A stretch of 19,167 nucleotides of DNA from Zygnema cylindricum. Taxonomy: Eukaryota > Streptophyta > Zygnematophyceae > Zygnematales > Zygnemataceae. The stretch is from assembly GCA_037447655.1 (NCBI GenBank), contig JBBHKE010000751.1, forward strand, positions 1 to 19,167, given 5' to 3'. Shown here in pieces: positions 8,301-15,613 of the stretch. How positions within the stretch are numbered: the stretch's first letter is position 1; the number at the start of each line of letters is the position of its first letter. The notes beneath the pieces are model-generated. The model did not search any database, was not told the DNA's origin, and worked only from the letters and a program-made list of their open reading frames with translations. Position numbers and translations under genes: made by a program.

Positions 8301-9741
8301 AGTAAACTTCATCCCCATACTTAGCTGTAAAGACTCCCTTTCTGGTGAAGGTATCAAACTCTTTGTCATCTAACACAGACGTAGAGACAAGATTTTTACT
8401 CAGCTGAGGAATGTAAAGTACATCTGAGAATGTAAGTATAGAAGTCTTACCCTCCACTAAGACTTTCAGATCTACTGATCCCACTAGATCTGTAGTAACC
8501 ACTCTCCCATCCCCATACTCTATCTCTACAGTAGGAATCTTTCTTAGCTTAGTGAAGAGTTCTTTATCACGACACATATGCATGGATGCACCTGAGTCGA
8601 TGATCCATCCTTCCTGTGGAGCCTCCCGGATGGCTCCAAGGGCACACTTCTGCCTCCGAGGAATCTCCTTCTCCTCCAAACTCTCGTCAAGAAGAAGCTC
8701 CCCATCCTCCTCAGAGGACTCATCCTCGGTTTCTCCTGACACTTTTGTAACCACAAGTGCCTTTTTCTTCCCTCCGGAAGAACCCCCTCCACGGTTCTCT
8801 TGGAGCCTCAGCTCTGATAGCTTGACACAATCTGCAATAAAGTGTCCCGGCTTTTTGCAATAATGACAAAGACCCTTTGGGGGCCTCTGTCCCCCTGAAT
8901 GATCTCTTTCCCCTCTATAAGGTTTCTTCGGGTCCTTCCCCCATCGGTCCCCTCCTGTTGCTAGAGCTTGAATGCTCTTTCCTCCTCTCCTAATCTCCAT
9001 TGTGTTCTCCTGCACAAGTATCATCCTGACTACTGTGTTCCATTTCCATGAACTATCAGGCATTCCCTGTACTCGGTACACTAAGTTTTCGAACTCATTT
9101 GGTAATTTCATGATAAGGGTGTTAACTTTCATTTTCACTGTACCTATCCACCCGGCACTTTCCATTTCCGTATACAAACAAGAAAGATCATTACAGTAAT
9201 CTAGCATCTTTCCTCCTTTGTAAGTGTAACTCAGTAGCTTTTGCTCAGCCAACTGGAGCTCCTGAATAGTTCCAGCTCTATAAATTTCCACCAAACTCAC
9301 CCACAACTCCTCGGCCTTGTAAATGTGAAGATGAGGGGTGGCCAAACCTTGAGTGAGGTGCCTCAGAATGAAGTTCTTGGCAGCCATGTTTACATCCTCC
9401 CACATTTGAGTATCGTTCTCCACGGTCTTCACGATTGCCGCTCCCGATACTGTGGCAATAGGAGTGAGGGGTGTCTCCTTCCCTTTCCCCTTTTCGGACA
9501 CACTGCTGTCCCCATCATCTGCCTCTTCCGCCGAGGCAGCCGTTGTTGCAGGAAACCTTACTCCCCCAAATCCTGGTGGAGTTCCCGAAGGTGGACGTTT
9601 CACTTGTCCACTGACGATACCCCAGTATCGTTTTTCACACAAAGCTCCCATCATCATGGCTTCCCAATAGATGAACCCAGATCCATTGAAGGTGGGCACC
9701 CTAGAGGGTGGGCCCATAACCTGCAATTCTGTGTCCTCCAT
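5392..9741 (-). CDS. Gag-Pol polyprotein of element A (1449 aa)
   Basis: This single frame encodes Gag, protease, integrase, reverse transcriptase and RNase H in copia order. Gag spans about 1-310 and ends in a CX2CX4HX4C zinc knuckle (Cys292, Cys295, His300, Cys305). The aspartic protease motif is WIIDSGAS with Asp382. Integrase has an HHCC finger (His514, His519, Cys548, Cys551) and a catalytic triad Asp579, Asp642, Glu678 with 35 residues between the last two, then LKVFG near 740. RT has Asp1032 in MDIKTAF and YVDD at 1117-1120. RNase H has Asp1297, Glu1337/Glu1339 and Asp1373 (CDNQ). The chosen ATG is inside the 5' LTR, 20 nt before its end, and is supported by the same start in B and C. 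The frame then translates the PBS and ends at the PPT. There is no frameshift or stop between gag and pol, so the Gag:Pol ratio must be set another way. Particles form in the cytoplasm and integrase acts on nuclear DNA (family knowledge). Confidence 0.95.
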   Translation of the reverse strand: MEDTELQVMGPPSRVPTFNGSGFIYWEAMMMGALCEKRYWGIVSGQVKRPPSGTPPGFGGVRFPATTAASAEEADDGDSSVSEKGKGKETPLTPIATVSGAAIVKTVENDTQMWEDVNMAAKNFILRHLTQGLATPHLHIYKAEELWVSLVEIYRAGTIQELQLAEQKLLSYTYKGGKMLDYCNDLSCLYTEMESAGWIGTVKMKVNTLIMKLPNEFENLVYRVQGMPDSSWKWNTVVRMILVQENTMEIRRGGKSIQALATGGDRWGKDPKKPYRGERDHSGGQRPPKGLCHYCKKPGHFIADCVKLSELRLQENRGGGSSGGKKKALVVTKVSGETEDESSEEDGELLLDESLEEKEIPRRQKCALGAIREAPQEGWIIDSGASMHMCRDKELFTKLRKIPTVEIEYGDGRVVTTDLVGSVDLKVLVEGKTSILTFSDVLYIPQLSKNLVSTSVLDDKEFDTFTRKGVFTAKYGDEVYFTADKGSQGMFRLNLSNEKKNAYYVGVPKMMIWHKRLGHVHFDRLREMKKLGVVDGIQFGDNEMMDDCSGCAQGKAHRLPFPKAATYRGEKVLDLVHTDIWGPAKVPSVGGKRFMMTITDDWSRYSRVYFLKNKSEASTYFKEYKAWSEKLHETPIKRIRSDNGGEYTSNEFEEYLRDEGVQHQKTVPYNPEQNGVAERLNRTLGDSACSMLADKKIGKRFWAEAMNCANYIKNRVLTSAVKGVTPYERWVGRKPDISHLKVFGSQVYSLDTDRKNWKLDAKGKPGYFVGYDEDVKGYRVYDLAKKDIILVKHLVVMDEGKSFDPFKYTKRIRIRFESENEENSVVPEKDMSETVITDSGEIEDIRDSPETSHTPMDFEEMEEAGQDTVFMDRGADETVRRNPRLPSIPASEFEGGRRSSKRIQEKQAAHKVTKLSHPDEPQSYLEAVNSPEKERWIRAINDEMASIMEANTWELADCPPDRKPIGCKWVFKLKLNPDNTIERYKARLVAKGFTQKEGIDYEETFAPVVRFPSVRILLSLAAAEDMEIHQMDIKTAFLNGELEEEIFMRQPEGFVEEGEESKVCRLIKSLYGLKQAPRQWNKKLDEFLTDLGYIRISSDHSIYMFEDENGVIFIAIYVDDLLVLSKSLENINRLKKDLRGKFDMKDLGEAKYILGIQMERDRGKKIIRLTQKEAIGNMLEKFQMENANSCTTPMDLKKGSDGSVEGGVMILDDQMSPEEREFMKSIPYRQVVGSLIYFMNCTRPDIAAAVGVLSRSLNDPRKRDWEAAKRVMRYLVGTRELWLHLGGEHTDITTWSDASYGDAPMRRCTSGYVLYVGEGACCWSSKQQKVVAQSTMEAEYMASCSAVKELMWVKSLLQELGYMKEGVHEIFCDNQAAIAIAANPKHHFKAKHMDIRLSFVREKVENKILNLVYRPDEEMVADMMTKPVPSPKLKYCREKCGLKEKLKLD
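9707..9721 (-). other. Primer binding site of element A (internal tRNA-iMet, within gag)
   Basis: In the element's sense, GGTTATGGGCCCACC follows the LTR's final CA with no gap. The plus strand (GGTGGGCCCATAACC) is the DNA form of the anticodon stem-loop of plant initiator tRNA-Met around CAU, a 15/15 match to the tRNA as I know it. Pairing at this place needs a tRNA primer ending near position 39-40, that is a 5' half, as shown for Drosophila copia. The bases are also codons 7-12 of gag (Gln-Val-Met-Gly-Pro-Pro). Confidence 0.85.
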
Positions 9742-10755
9742 TGGACTACAGAATACAGGAAGCCTCTAGATAGTATTTAACTAACCCACTTCAAGCCACA
9801 ACCACTACTGCCCAAGAAGGCAAACTGACAATTTGACTGCACCCCTGTGTAGCCTGGACTCCCCTGAGTCCGTAGAAAAAAGAATCACTGAAAAAGGCCA
9901 ACCAGGCGATTAGTTATGAGGCAGTAAAAATGCCAATTTGTACAAACTCTCAAAGGGAGAGGTGACCACCTACCAAAATTTTCTAAGTCCTGATTCTCTC
10001 TAATAACTCCTATCTACTGAAGTACGGACCAATCAGATTACTGTATCGTACACAAAAGTACTACTGCCGATGTACCTTTTGTACGGCCTATGTACGACAA
10101 GGCTATTAAGTGGACGCGTGTCCGCTTTTCACTCGTCCGTACGTTCCTCGGAATTCTTATGACCGAATGTCATCTCTCCACGTGTCTCCAGATTATGCCA
10201 CGTCACAAAACGCCAAAGTGACCACTCCGGGATTTCGGTGATGATGTGCGCCGTTGGATTTTATGCGAAACGCAATCTTAGCCGTAATAAATACTTGCGC
10301 GATATTTGTTCCGATGTCGAAATAAAATGCGCGGTATCCGTTTTGAATTAGCGTCGTACGACGTACTATATAAAACTGAATCTATGTGCGTCGTACACAG
10401 TTCTAGTTAAATGGATTTAATTCTTCCTAACTAAATATATATCTATCACATACCATAGCACTTAGCATTGGTCCTAGTCTATTTAGGATAAAGCTGACCG
10501 CTACCGGTCGACTTGACGAACCGTAGGTACCGGGATCAAATCTCTCATCCGTCAAGTATATTTTTAGTAACCTACTAAAAATAGCTGTCTGTTGAACTAA
10601 AGGCAGCCATGGATCAACCTCTCTCTCTTACCTTCAGTGACTACAACAAGTATGGGAGCTAGAGAGCGAGGTGGAGGCAGGCTGTCCGTCCTTTTTCCTT
10701 TTATTAAAACATATTTAAACCTAGAAAATACTATAGAAATCTATAGATTTCAACA
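9722..10755 (-). repeat. 5' LTR of element A (1034 bp), with gag start codon
   Basis: In the element's sense it begins TGTTGAAATC at 10755 and ends CAGAATTGCA at 9722. It drives element transcription. The gag ATG (9739-9741) and 20 coding bases lie inside it, so the RNA leader lies wholly within the LTR. A CACGTG is at 10179-10184. It shares blocks with the B/C LTRs (around the G-box, the GTACTTTTGTGTACG box and TACAAA motifs) but differs clearly elsewhere, marking A as a related but separate subfamily. Confidence 0.95.
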
Positions 10756-10760
10756 AGTTC
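10756..10760. repeat. Right target-site duplication of element A (AGTTC)
   Basis: AGTTC follows the CA end of A and repeats 4340-4344. After it, C's pol sequence continues (TTCAGAACCTAATTTC, also present in the uninterrupted duplicate near 11877). Confidence 0.9.
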
Positions 10761-11596
10761 TTCAGAACCTAATTTCTCGTCTAAGACTATGCCTCGTTCT
10801 TCCTCACTCCCCTCACTTCCCTTCTTTAACTCGATAAGAGTTGTACAACTATTAGCTTTATCCATCTAAATTTTTTTCCACGCATGTTGACAATTGCTTC
10901 TGTTTGAGTCAATCTTATAATCTTTATTTCTCGGTCTCTTTCTACTTGAATTCCCAAAATATGTTTTGCTTCCCCCATATCTTTCATTTCAAATCCCCCT
11001 TTAAGATCAGTTTCTAGTTTATTAATTTTTTCCATTGATTTACTTAAAACAAGCAAATCATCAACATAAATTGCAATAAATATAAAACCTTCCTCATCTT
11101 CAAAAACATAGATTGAGTGATCTGAGCTGATCCGGATATATCCTTGATCGGTAAGAAACTCATCAAGCTTCTTATTCCACTGTCGAGGCGCCTGTTTCAA
11201 ACCATTAAGAGATTTAATCATTTGGCATACCCTACTCTCCTCTCCTTCCTCCACAAACCCTTCAGGTTGTCGCATGAAGATCTCCTCTTCCAATTCTCCA
11301 TGCAAAAAGGCTGTCTTGATGTCCATCTGGTGCAGTTCGATGTCTTCTGTTGCTGCGAGGATGAGAAGTATGCGGACGGAGGAAAATCTGACCAACGGGG
11401 TAAAGGTTTCCTCGTAGCCAATTCCCTCCTTTTGTGTAAATCCCTTTGCCACTAATTGGGCCTTGTAGCGCTCGATTGTGTTATCTGGTTTCAATTTTAA
11501 TTTGAAAACCCACTTACAACCGATTAGTTTTTGGTTAGGTGGACAATCCACCAGCTCCCCAGTATCGGCTACCATAATTGAGGCCATCTCCTCATG
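10761..11596 (-). repeat. Duplicated RT/RNase H unit 1, right part (element C)
   Basis: Together with 4073-4339, which element A separated from it, this forms unit 1 of a tandem duplication; unit 2 is 11597-12703. The joined lengths agree (about 1108 and 1107 bp). Over 4073-4339 and the first ~200 bases here the units are about 98-99% alike; farther right the likeness falls to roughly 88-90% by eye. Both share the same frameshift in the RT/RNase H linker, so the linker was already broken when it was copied. Confidence 0.8.
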
Positions 11597-11701
11597 AGTA
11601 CATCTCCTCATCGGAGCATCACCATAACTAGCATCACTCCAAGTTGTGATGTCAGTATTCTCCCTACCCAAATGCAACCATAAATCCCTAGTCCCTATCA
11701 A
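10826..11701 (-). pseudogene. Chimeric RNase H fragment-RT open frame (291 codons) at the duplication joint
   Basis: This open frame crosses the joint between the tandem units. It starts with the first part of RNase H (WLHLG, the Trp-Ser-Asp-Ala-Ser block, APMRRCT) and then switches in frame to the start of RT (EEMASIM). RT continues through CKWVFKLKL, MDIKTAFLHGELEEEIFM, LKQAPRQWNKK and an intact YVDDLL, ending in a frameshifted tail after EAIVNM. Normal copia order is RT before RNase H, so this is a permuted product of rearrangement. It lacks the RNase H active site and any evident promoter; expression is unlikely. The RT catalytic Asp residues are preserved, and no stop interrupts it even though its neighbours are decayed. 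Confidence 0.75.
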
Positions 11702-12703
11702 ATATCTAAGGACTCTCTTAGCTACCTCCCAATCCTTCTTAGTGGGAGCATTTAGACTTCTACTTAGAACTCCTATAGCCGTAGCTAAATTTCGGCCGGG
11801 TACAATTCATAAATAGATTAGGCTTCCCAATACGTGCCTGTAAGGATAGTTTGCATGAACTTTTGTTCTTCAGAACCTAATTTCTCGTCTAAGACTATGC
11901 CTCGTTCTTCCTCACTCCCCTCACTTCCCTTCTTTAACTCGATAAGAGTTGTACAACTATTAGCTTTATCCATCTAAATTTTTTTCCACGCATGTTCACA
12001 ATTGCTTCCGTTTGAGTCAATCTTATAATCTTTATTTCTCGGTCTCTTTCTACTTGAATTCCCAAAATATGTTTTGCTTCCCCCATATCTTTCATTTCAA
12101 ATCTCCCTTTAAGATCAATTTCTAATTTAATAAGTTTTTTCATTGATTTACTTAAAATAAGCAAATCATCAACATAAATTGCAATAAATATAACACCTTC
12201 CTCATCTTCAAAAACATAGATTGAGTGATCTAAGCTGATCCGGATGTATACCAGACAGGTAAGAAACTCATCAAGTTTCTTATTCCATTGTCGATGCGCT
12301 TGTTTTAAACCGTAAAGAGATTAAATCAGCCGGCATACATTACTCTCCTCTCCTTCCTCCAAAAATCCTTCGAGTTGTCGCATGAAGATCTCCTATTCCT
12401 ATTCTCCATGCAAAAAGGACGTCTTGATGTCCATCTGATGCACCTCCATGTCTTCCGCTGCTGCTACACTTAAAAGAATGCGGACAGAGGGAAATCTGAG
12501 GACTGGGGCAAAGGTTTCCTCGTAGTCGATTCCTTCTTTCAGTGTAAATCCTTTATCCACTAATCGGGTTTTGATACGCTGAATGGTGTTATCCGAGTTC
12601 AGTTTTAATTTGAAAACCCACTTAAAACCGATTCGTTTTCGGTTAGGTGGACAATCCACCAGCTCCCAAGTATCGGCTCCCATTATTGAGGCCAACTCGT
12701 CAT
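11597..12703 (-). repeat. Duplicated RT/RNase H unit 2 (element C), decayed
   Basis: From AGTACATCTCCTCATCGG at 11597 the sequence returns to the RNase H position found at 4073 and runs again through RT to 12703. 11934-12164 and 12399-12695 are short open pieces; the latter shows CPPNRKRIGFKWVFKLKLN and VHQMDIKTSFLHGE. A TAA at 12321-12323 interrupts the segment before SLYG. The same nonsense change occurs in B at 14461-14463, and unit 2 shares further unusual bases with B (for example GTCTGGTATA) that unit 1 lacks. Confidence 0.8.
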
Positions 12704-13513
12704 TAATGGTTGTCTTCCACTAGTTCCTTTCTAGACAAATCATCGCCTCTCCATAACTTTGAGGTTCATCTTGATTAGATAAATTTGTTACCTTGTTATT
12801 AACCTATTTTTCTTGCAATCTTTTACCACTTCTCCTTCCCCTCTCAAAATCTGTGCCCGAAATAGATGGTTCTTGTGGGTTCTTTCGAACAATCTCAGCT
12901 TCTCCCCTATCCCTTGATTGCGAATCAATTTCCACCACGTCTTTCGCTTCGGGTAGAGTTGTCACTGGAGTTTCCGCAACCTAGTTCTTTTCGGTCTGAT
13001 TTGTACCTGCAAGAATGTCATCTTCTCTAAAACTAGGATAGTTAGAAAGTTCAAAGTAATCGGAATTTTTTGACTCAAATCTGATTTTTACTGACTTTGT
13101 ATACTTGAAGGGATCCACGGACTTTCCTTCATCCATAACTACTAGATACTTTACTAAGATTATATCTTCCCTTTTTTGATCTTAAACTCTATATCCTTTA
13201 ACATCCTTATCATATCCTAATTAGTATCCCGATTTTCCTTTAAGATCTAGCTTCGAATTAGACCAATCTGTATCTAGACTAAATACTTGACTGCCGAAAA
13301 CCTTTAAGTGAGATATGTCTGGTTTTCGGCTGGTCCATCTCTCATAAGGTGTTTGATCTTTTATAGCTGAGGTAAAAACTCTATTTTTGAGGTAATTAGC
13401 ACAGTTCATTGCTTTTGCCCAAAACCTTTTTCCTATCTTCTTATGCGACAACATACTTCTAGCACTATCACATAGTGTCAAATTTAATCGTTCAACTACC
13501 CCATTCAGTTCCC
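12704..13513 (-). pseudogene. Element C pol, integrase C-terminus and linker remnant
   Basis: Read leftward from 13513, this covers the catalytic-Glu region of integrase and the variable linker to RT. 13221-13481 is open, with KKIGKRFWAKAMNCANYLKN and then KPDISHLKVFGSQVFSLDTD, matching A residues ~690-752; NGVVERLN just upstream (near 13480-13505) holds the Glu of the DDE triad. Farther left, stops appear (the tract after GKSGY, and GYRV followed by a stop). The first two catalytic Asp residues, the zinc finger, protease and gag are absent because the element ends at about 13513. Confidence 0.8.
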
Positions 13514-15600
13514 ATTAATCTGTCTAATTGGAAGCTAGATCCTAAAGGAAAACTGGGATACTTATTAGGATATGATGAGGATGTTAAAGGATATAGAGTT
13601 TACGATCTAAAAAGGGAAGATATAATTTTAATAAAGCATCTAGTAGTTATGGATGAAGGAAAGTTTATGGATCCCTTGAAGTATACAAAGTTAGTAAAAA
13701 TCAGATTTGAGTTGGAAAATTTTGATGACTTTGAGCTTTATAACTATCAAGGTTTTAGAGAAGATGACCTTCTTGCAGATACAAATGAGACCGAAAACAA
13801 CTCGACTGCGGAAACTCTAGAGACAACTCTACCCGAAGCGGAAGACGTGGTGGAAATTGATTTGAAATCAAGGGATAGGGGAGAAGCCGAGTTTGTTCGA
13901 AAGAATCAACGAGAACCATCTATTCCGGCCTTAGATTTTGAGGGGGGAAGGAGAAGTAGCAAAATACTACAAGAAAAACACGTTAATAACAAGGTAACAA
14001 AACTATCTAATCAAGATGACCCTCAAACTTATGGAAAGGCGATAACTTGTCTAGAAAGGAATAACTGGAAGAGAGCCATCAATGACAACATGGCCTCAAA
14101 AGTGGCAGCCGATATTTGGGAGCTGCTGGATTGTCCACCTAAGCGAAAACCAATCAGTTGTAAGTGGGTTTTCAAATTAAAACTGAACCCGGATAACACC
14201 ATTAAGCGTAACAAAGCCCGATTAGAGGCAAAAGGATTTACACAAAAAGAAGGAATCGACTACAAGGAAACCTTTGTCCGGTCATCAGATTTCCCTCCGT
14301 CCGCATACTTCTCATTCTAGCTGTAGCCGAAGATATGGAGGTGCACCAGATGGACATCAAGACAGCCTTTTTGCTTGGAGAATTAAAAGAGGAGATCTTC
14401 ATGCGATAACCCGAAGGATTTGTGGAGGAAGGAGAGGAGAGTAAGGTATGCCGGCTAATTTAATCTCTTTACGGTATGAAACAGGCGCCTCGACAATGGA
14501 ATAAGAAACTACATGAGTTTCTTACCAGTCTGGTATATATCTAGATCAGCTAAGATCACTCAATCTATGTTTTTGAAGATGACGAAGGTGTCGTAATTAT
14601 TGCAATTTATGTTGATGATTTGCTTGTTTTAAATATATCAATGGAAAAAATTAATAAACTGAAAACTGATCTTAAGGGGAGATTTGAAATGATGGATATG
14701 GGGGAAGCAAAATATATTTTAGGAATTCAAGTAGAAAGAGACTGAGAAAGAAAGATTATAAGATTGACTCAAAAGTAAGCAAAAAGAACATGTTGGAAAA
14801 ATTTCAGATGGATAAAGCTAATAGTTGTACAACTCCAATCGAGTTAAAGAAGGGAAGTGAAGGAAGTGAGGAAGAAGGAGTCATATTCTTAGACAAGGAA
14901 TTAAGTATTGAAGAACAAAAGTTCATGCAGACTATTTCTTATAGGCAAGTTGTGGGAAGCCTAATCTATTTTATGAATTGTACCGGCCGAATTTAGCTGC
15001 GGCTGTAGGAGTGTTGAGTAGAAGTCTAAATGCTCCCACTAAGAAGGATTGGGAGGCAGCTAAGAGAGTCTTTACATATTTGATAAGAACTAGGGATCTA
15101 TGGTTGCATTTGGGTGGGGAGAATACTAGCATCTCTACTTGGAGTGATGCTAGTTATGGTGATGCTCCGATGAGGAGATGTACTTCTGGATATGTATTAT
15201 ATGTGGGTGATGGGGTTTGCTATTGGAGTAGCAAACAACAAAAGGTTATTGCTCAGTCCACCATAGAGGTTGAGTATTTGGCCTCTTGCTTTGCTGTAAA
15301 AGAATTGATGTGGGTGAAGTCTTTGCTTGGTGAGCTTGGTCACCTTAAGAGTGGTGTGAGAAATTTTTTTGTGATAATCAGACAGCAATCGCTATTTCTG
15401 CCAATCCTAAACATCATTTTAAAGCTAAACACATGGACATTAGACTCAGCTTTGTTAGAAAGAAAGTAGAAAACAAAATAATCAGTTTAGAGTATAGACT
15501 AGATAGCGAGATGGTAGCAGATATGATGACCAAACCTGTGCCTTCCCCTAAGCTAATTTTCTGCAAGGAGAAGTGTGGTCTAAAATTAAAGATTGACTAG
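13514..15600 (+). pseudogene. Element B pol remnant: end of integrase, RT, RNase H
   Basis: Reading rightward it begins at NWKLDPKGKLGY, equal to A residues ~756-767, and runs to the polyprotein C-terminus at a TAG (15598-15600). Landmarks are GYDEDVKGYRVYDL, CKWVFKLKLNPDNT, a Val-Asp-Asp RT core near 14610, MLEKFQMDKANSCTTP from 14790, the Trp-Ser-Asp-Ala-Ser block near 15140 and ADMMTKPVPSPKL at the end. Defects include a one-base loss near 14279 (in the ETFAPV motif), stops at 14407-14409 and 14461-14463, two more near 14541-14555, one-base shifts near 14775 and 14990, and a T-run shift near 15365. Everything upstream of this point in pol is missing. Confidence 0.88.
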
Positions 15601-15613
15601 AAAATAAGGGGAG
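15601..15613 (+). other. Polypurine tract of element B
   Basis: AAAATAAGGGGAG lies between the pol TAG stop and the TG of the 3' LTR with no spare base on either side. It is identical to element A's tract, a sign of constraint on this site, because the LTRs that follow have diverged. Confidence 0.92.

Larger units (their letters stand above)
4345..10755 (-). mobile_element. Element A: complete, apparently intact Ty1/copia retrotransposon (6411 bp)
   Basis: A consists of two 1034-bp LTRs (4345-5378 and 9722-10755), a perfect 15-base PBS, a 13-base PPT, AGTTC target duplications and one open Gag-Pol frame of 1449 codons. I found one difference between the LTRs (4942 T against 10319 G). LTRs are identical when an element inserts, so this copy is young. 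All catalytic motifs of PR, IN, RT and RNase H are visible. It inserted in antisense to B and in the same sense as C. Nothing in the sequence argues against autonomy; whether it is expressed or silenced cannot be told from sequence. Confidence 0.95.
2605..13513 (-). mobile_element. Element C: truncated, rearranged copia in antisense to B, carrying element A
   Basis: C lies on the minus strand: 3' LTR 2605-3644, then pol read leftward from about 13513. It is of the same family as B, with LTR termini and coding about 90% alike by eye. It inserted in B's gag. The five bases left of it (TATAC, 2600-2604) are a possible target duplication whose partner has been lost. Its 5' LTR, gag, protease and N-terminal integrase are missing. 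At about 13513 the minus-strand pol stops and B's plus-strand pol starts. Part of its RT/RNase H region is present twice in tandem, and the first copy is split by element A (4345-10755). All coding parts are decayed. Confidence 0.75.

Noticed and set aside
8544-8863. Open frames opposite or overlapping gag of element A, such as 8552-8863 (+) and 8544-8792 (-)
   Set aside because: They lie entirely within the strongly supported Gag-Pol frame, lack recognisable motifs and mirror its codon pattern.
9707-9721. Plus strand reads like part of an initiator tRNA-Met gene (anticodon arm)
   Set aside because: Only the 15-base anticodon arm matches; no acceptor, D or T arms surround it. It is the complement of the element's primer binding site.
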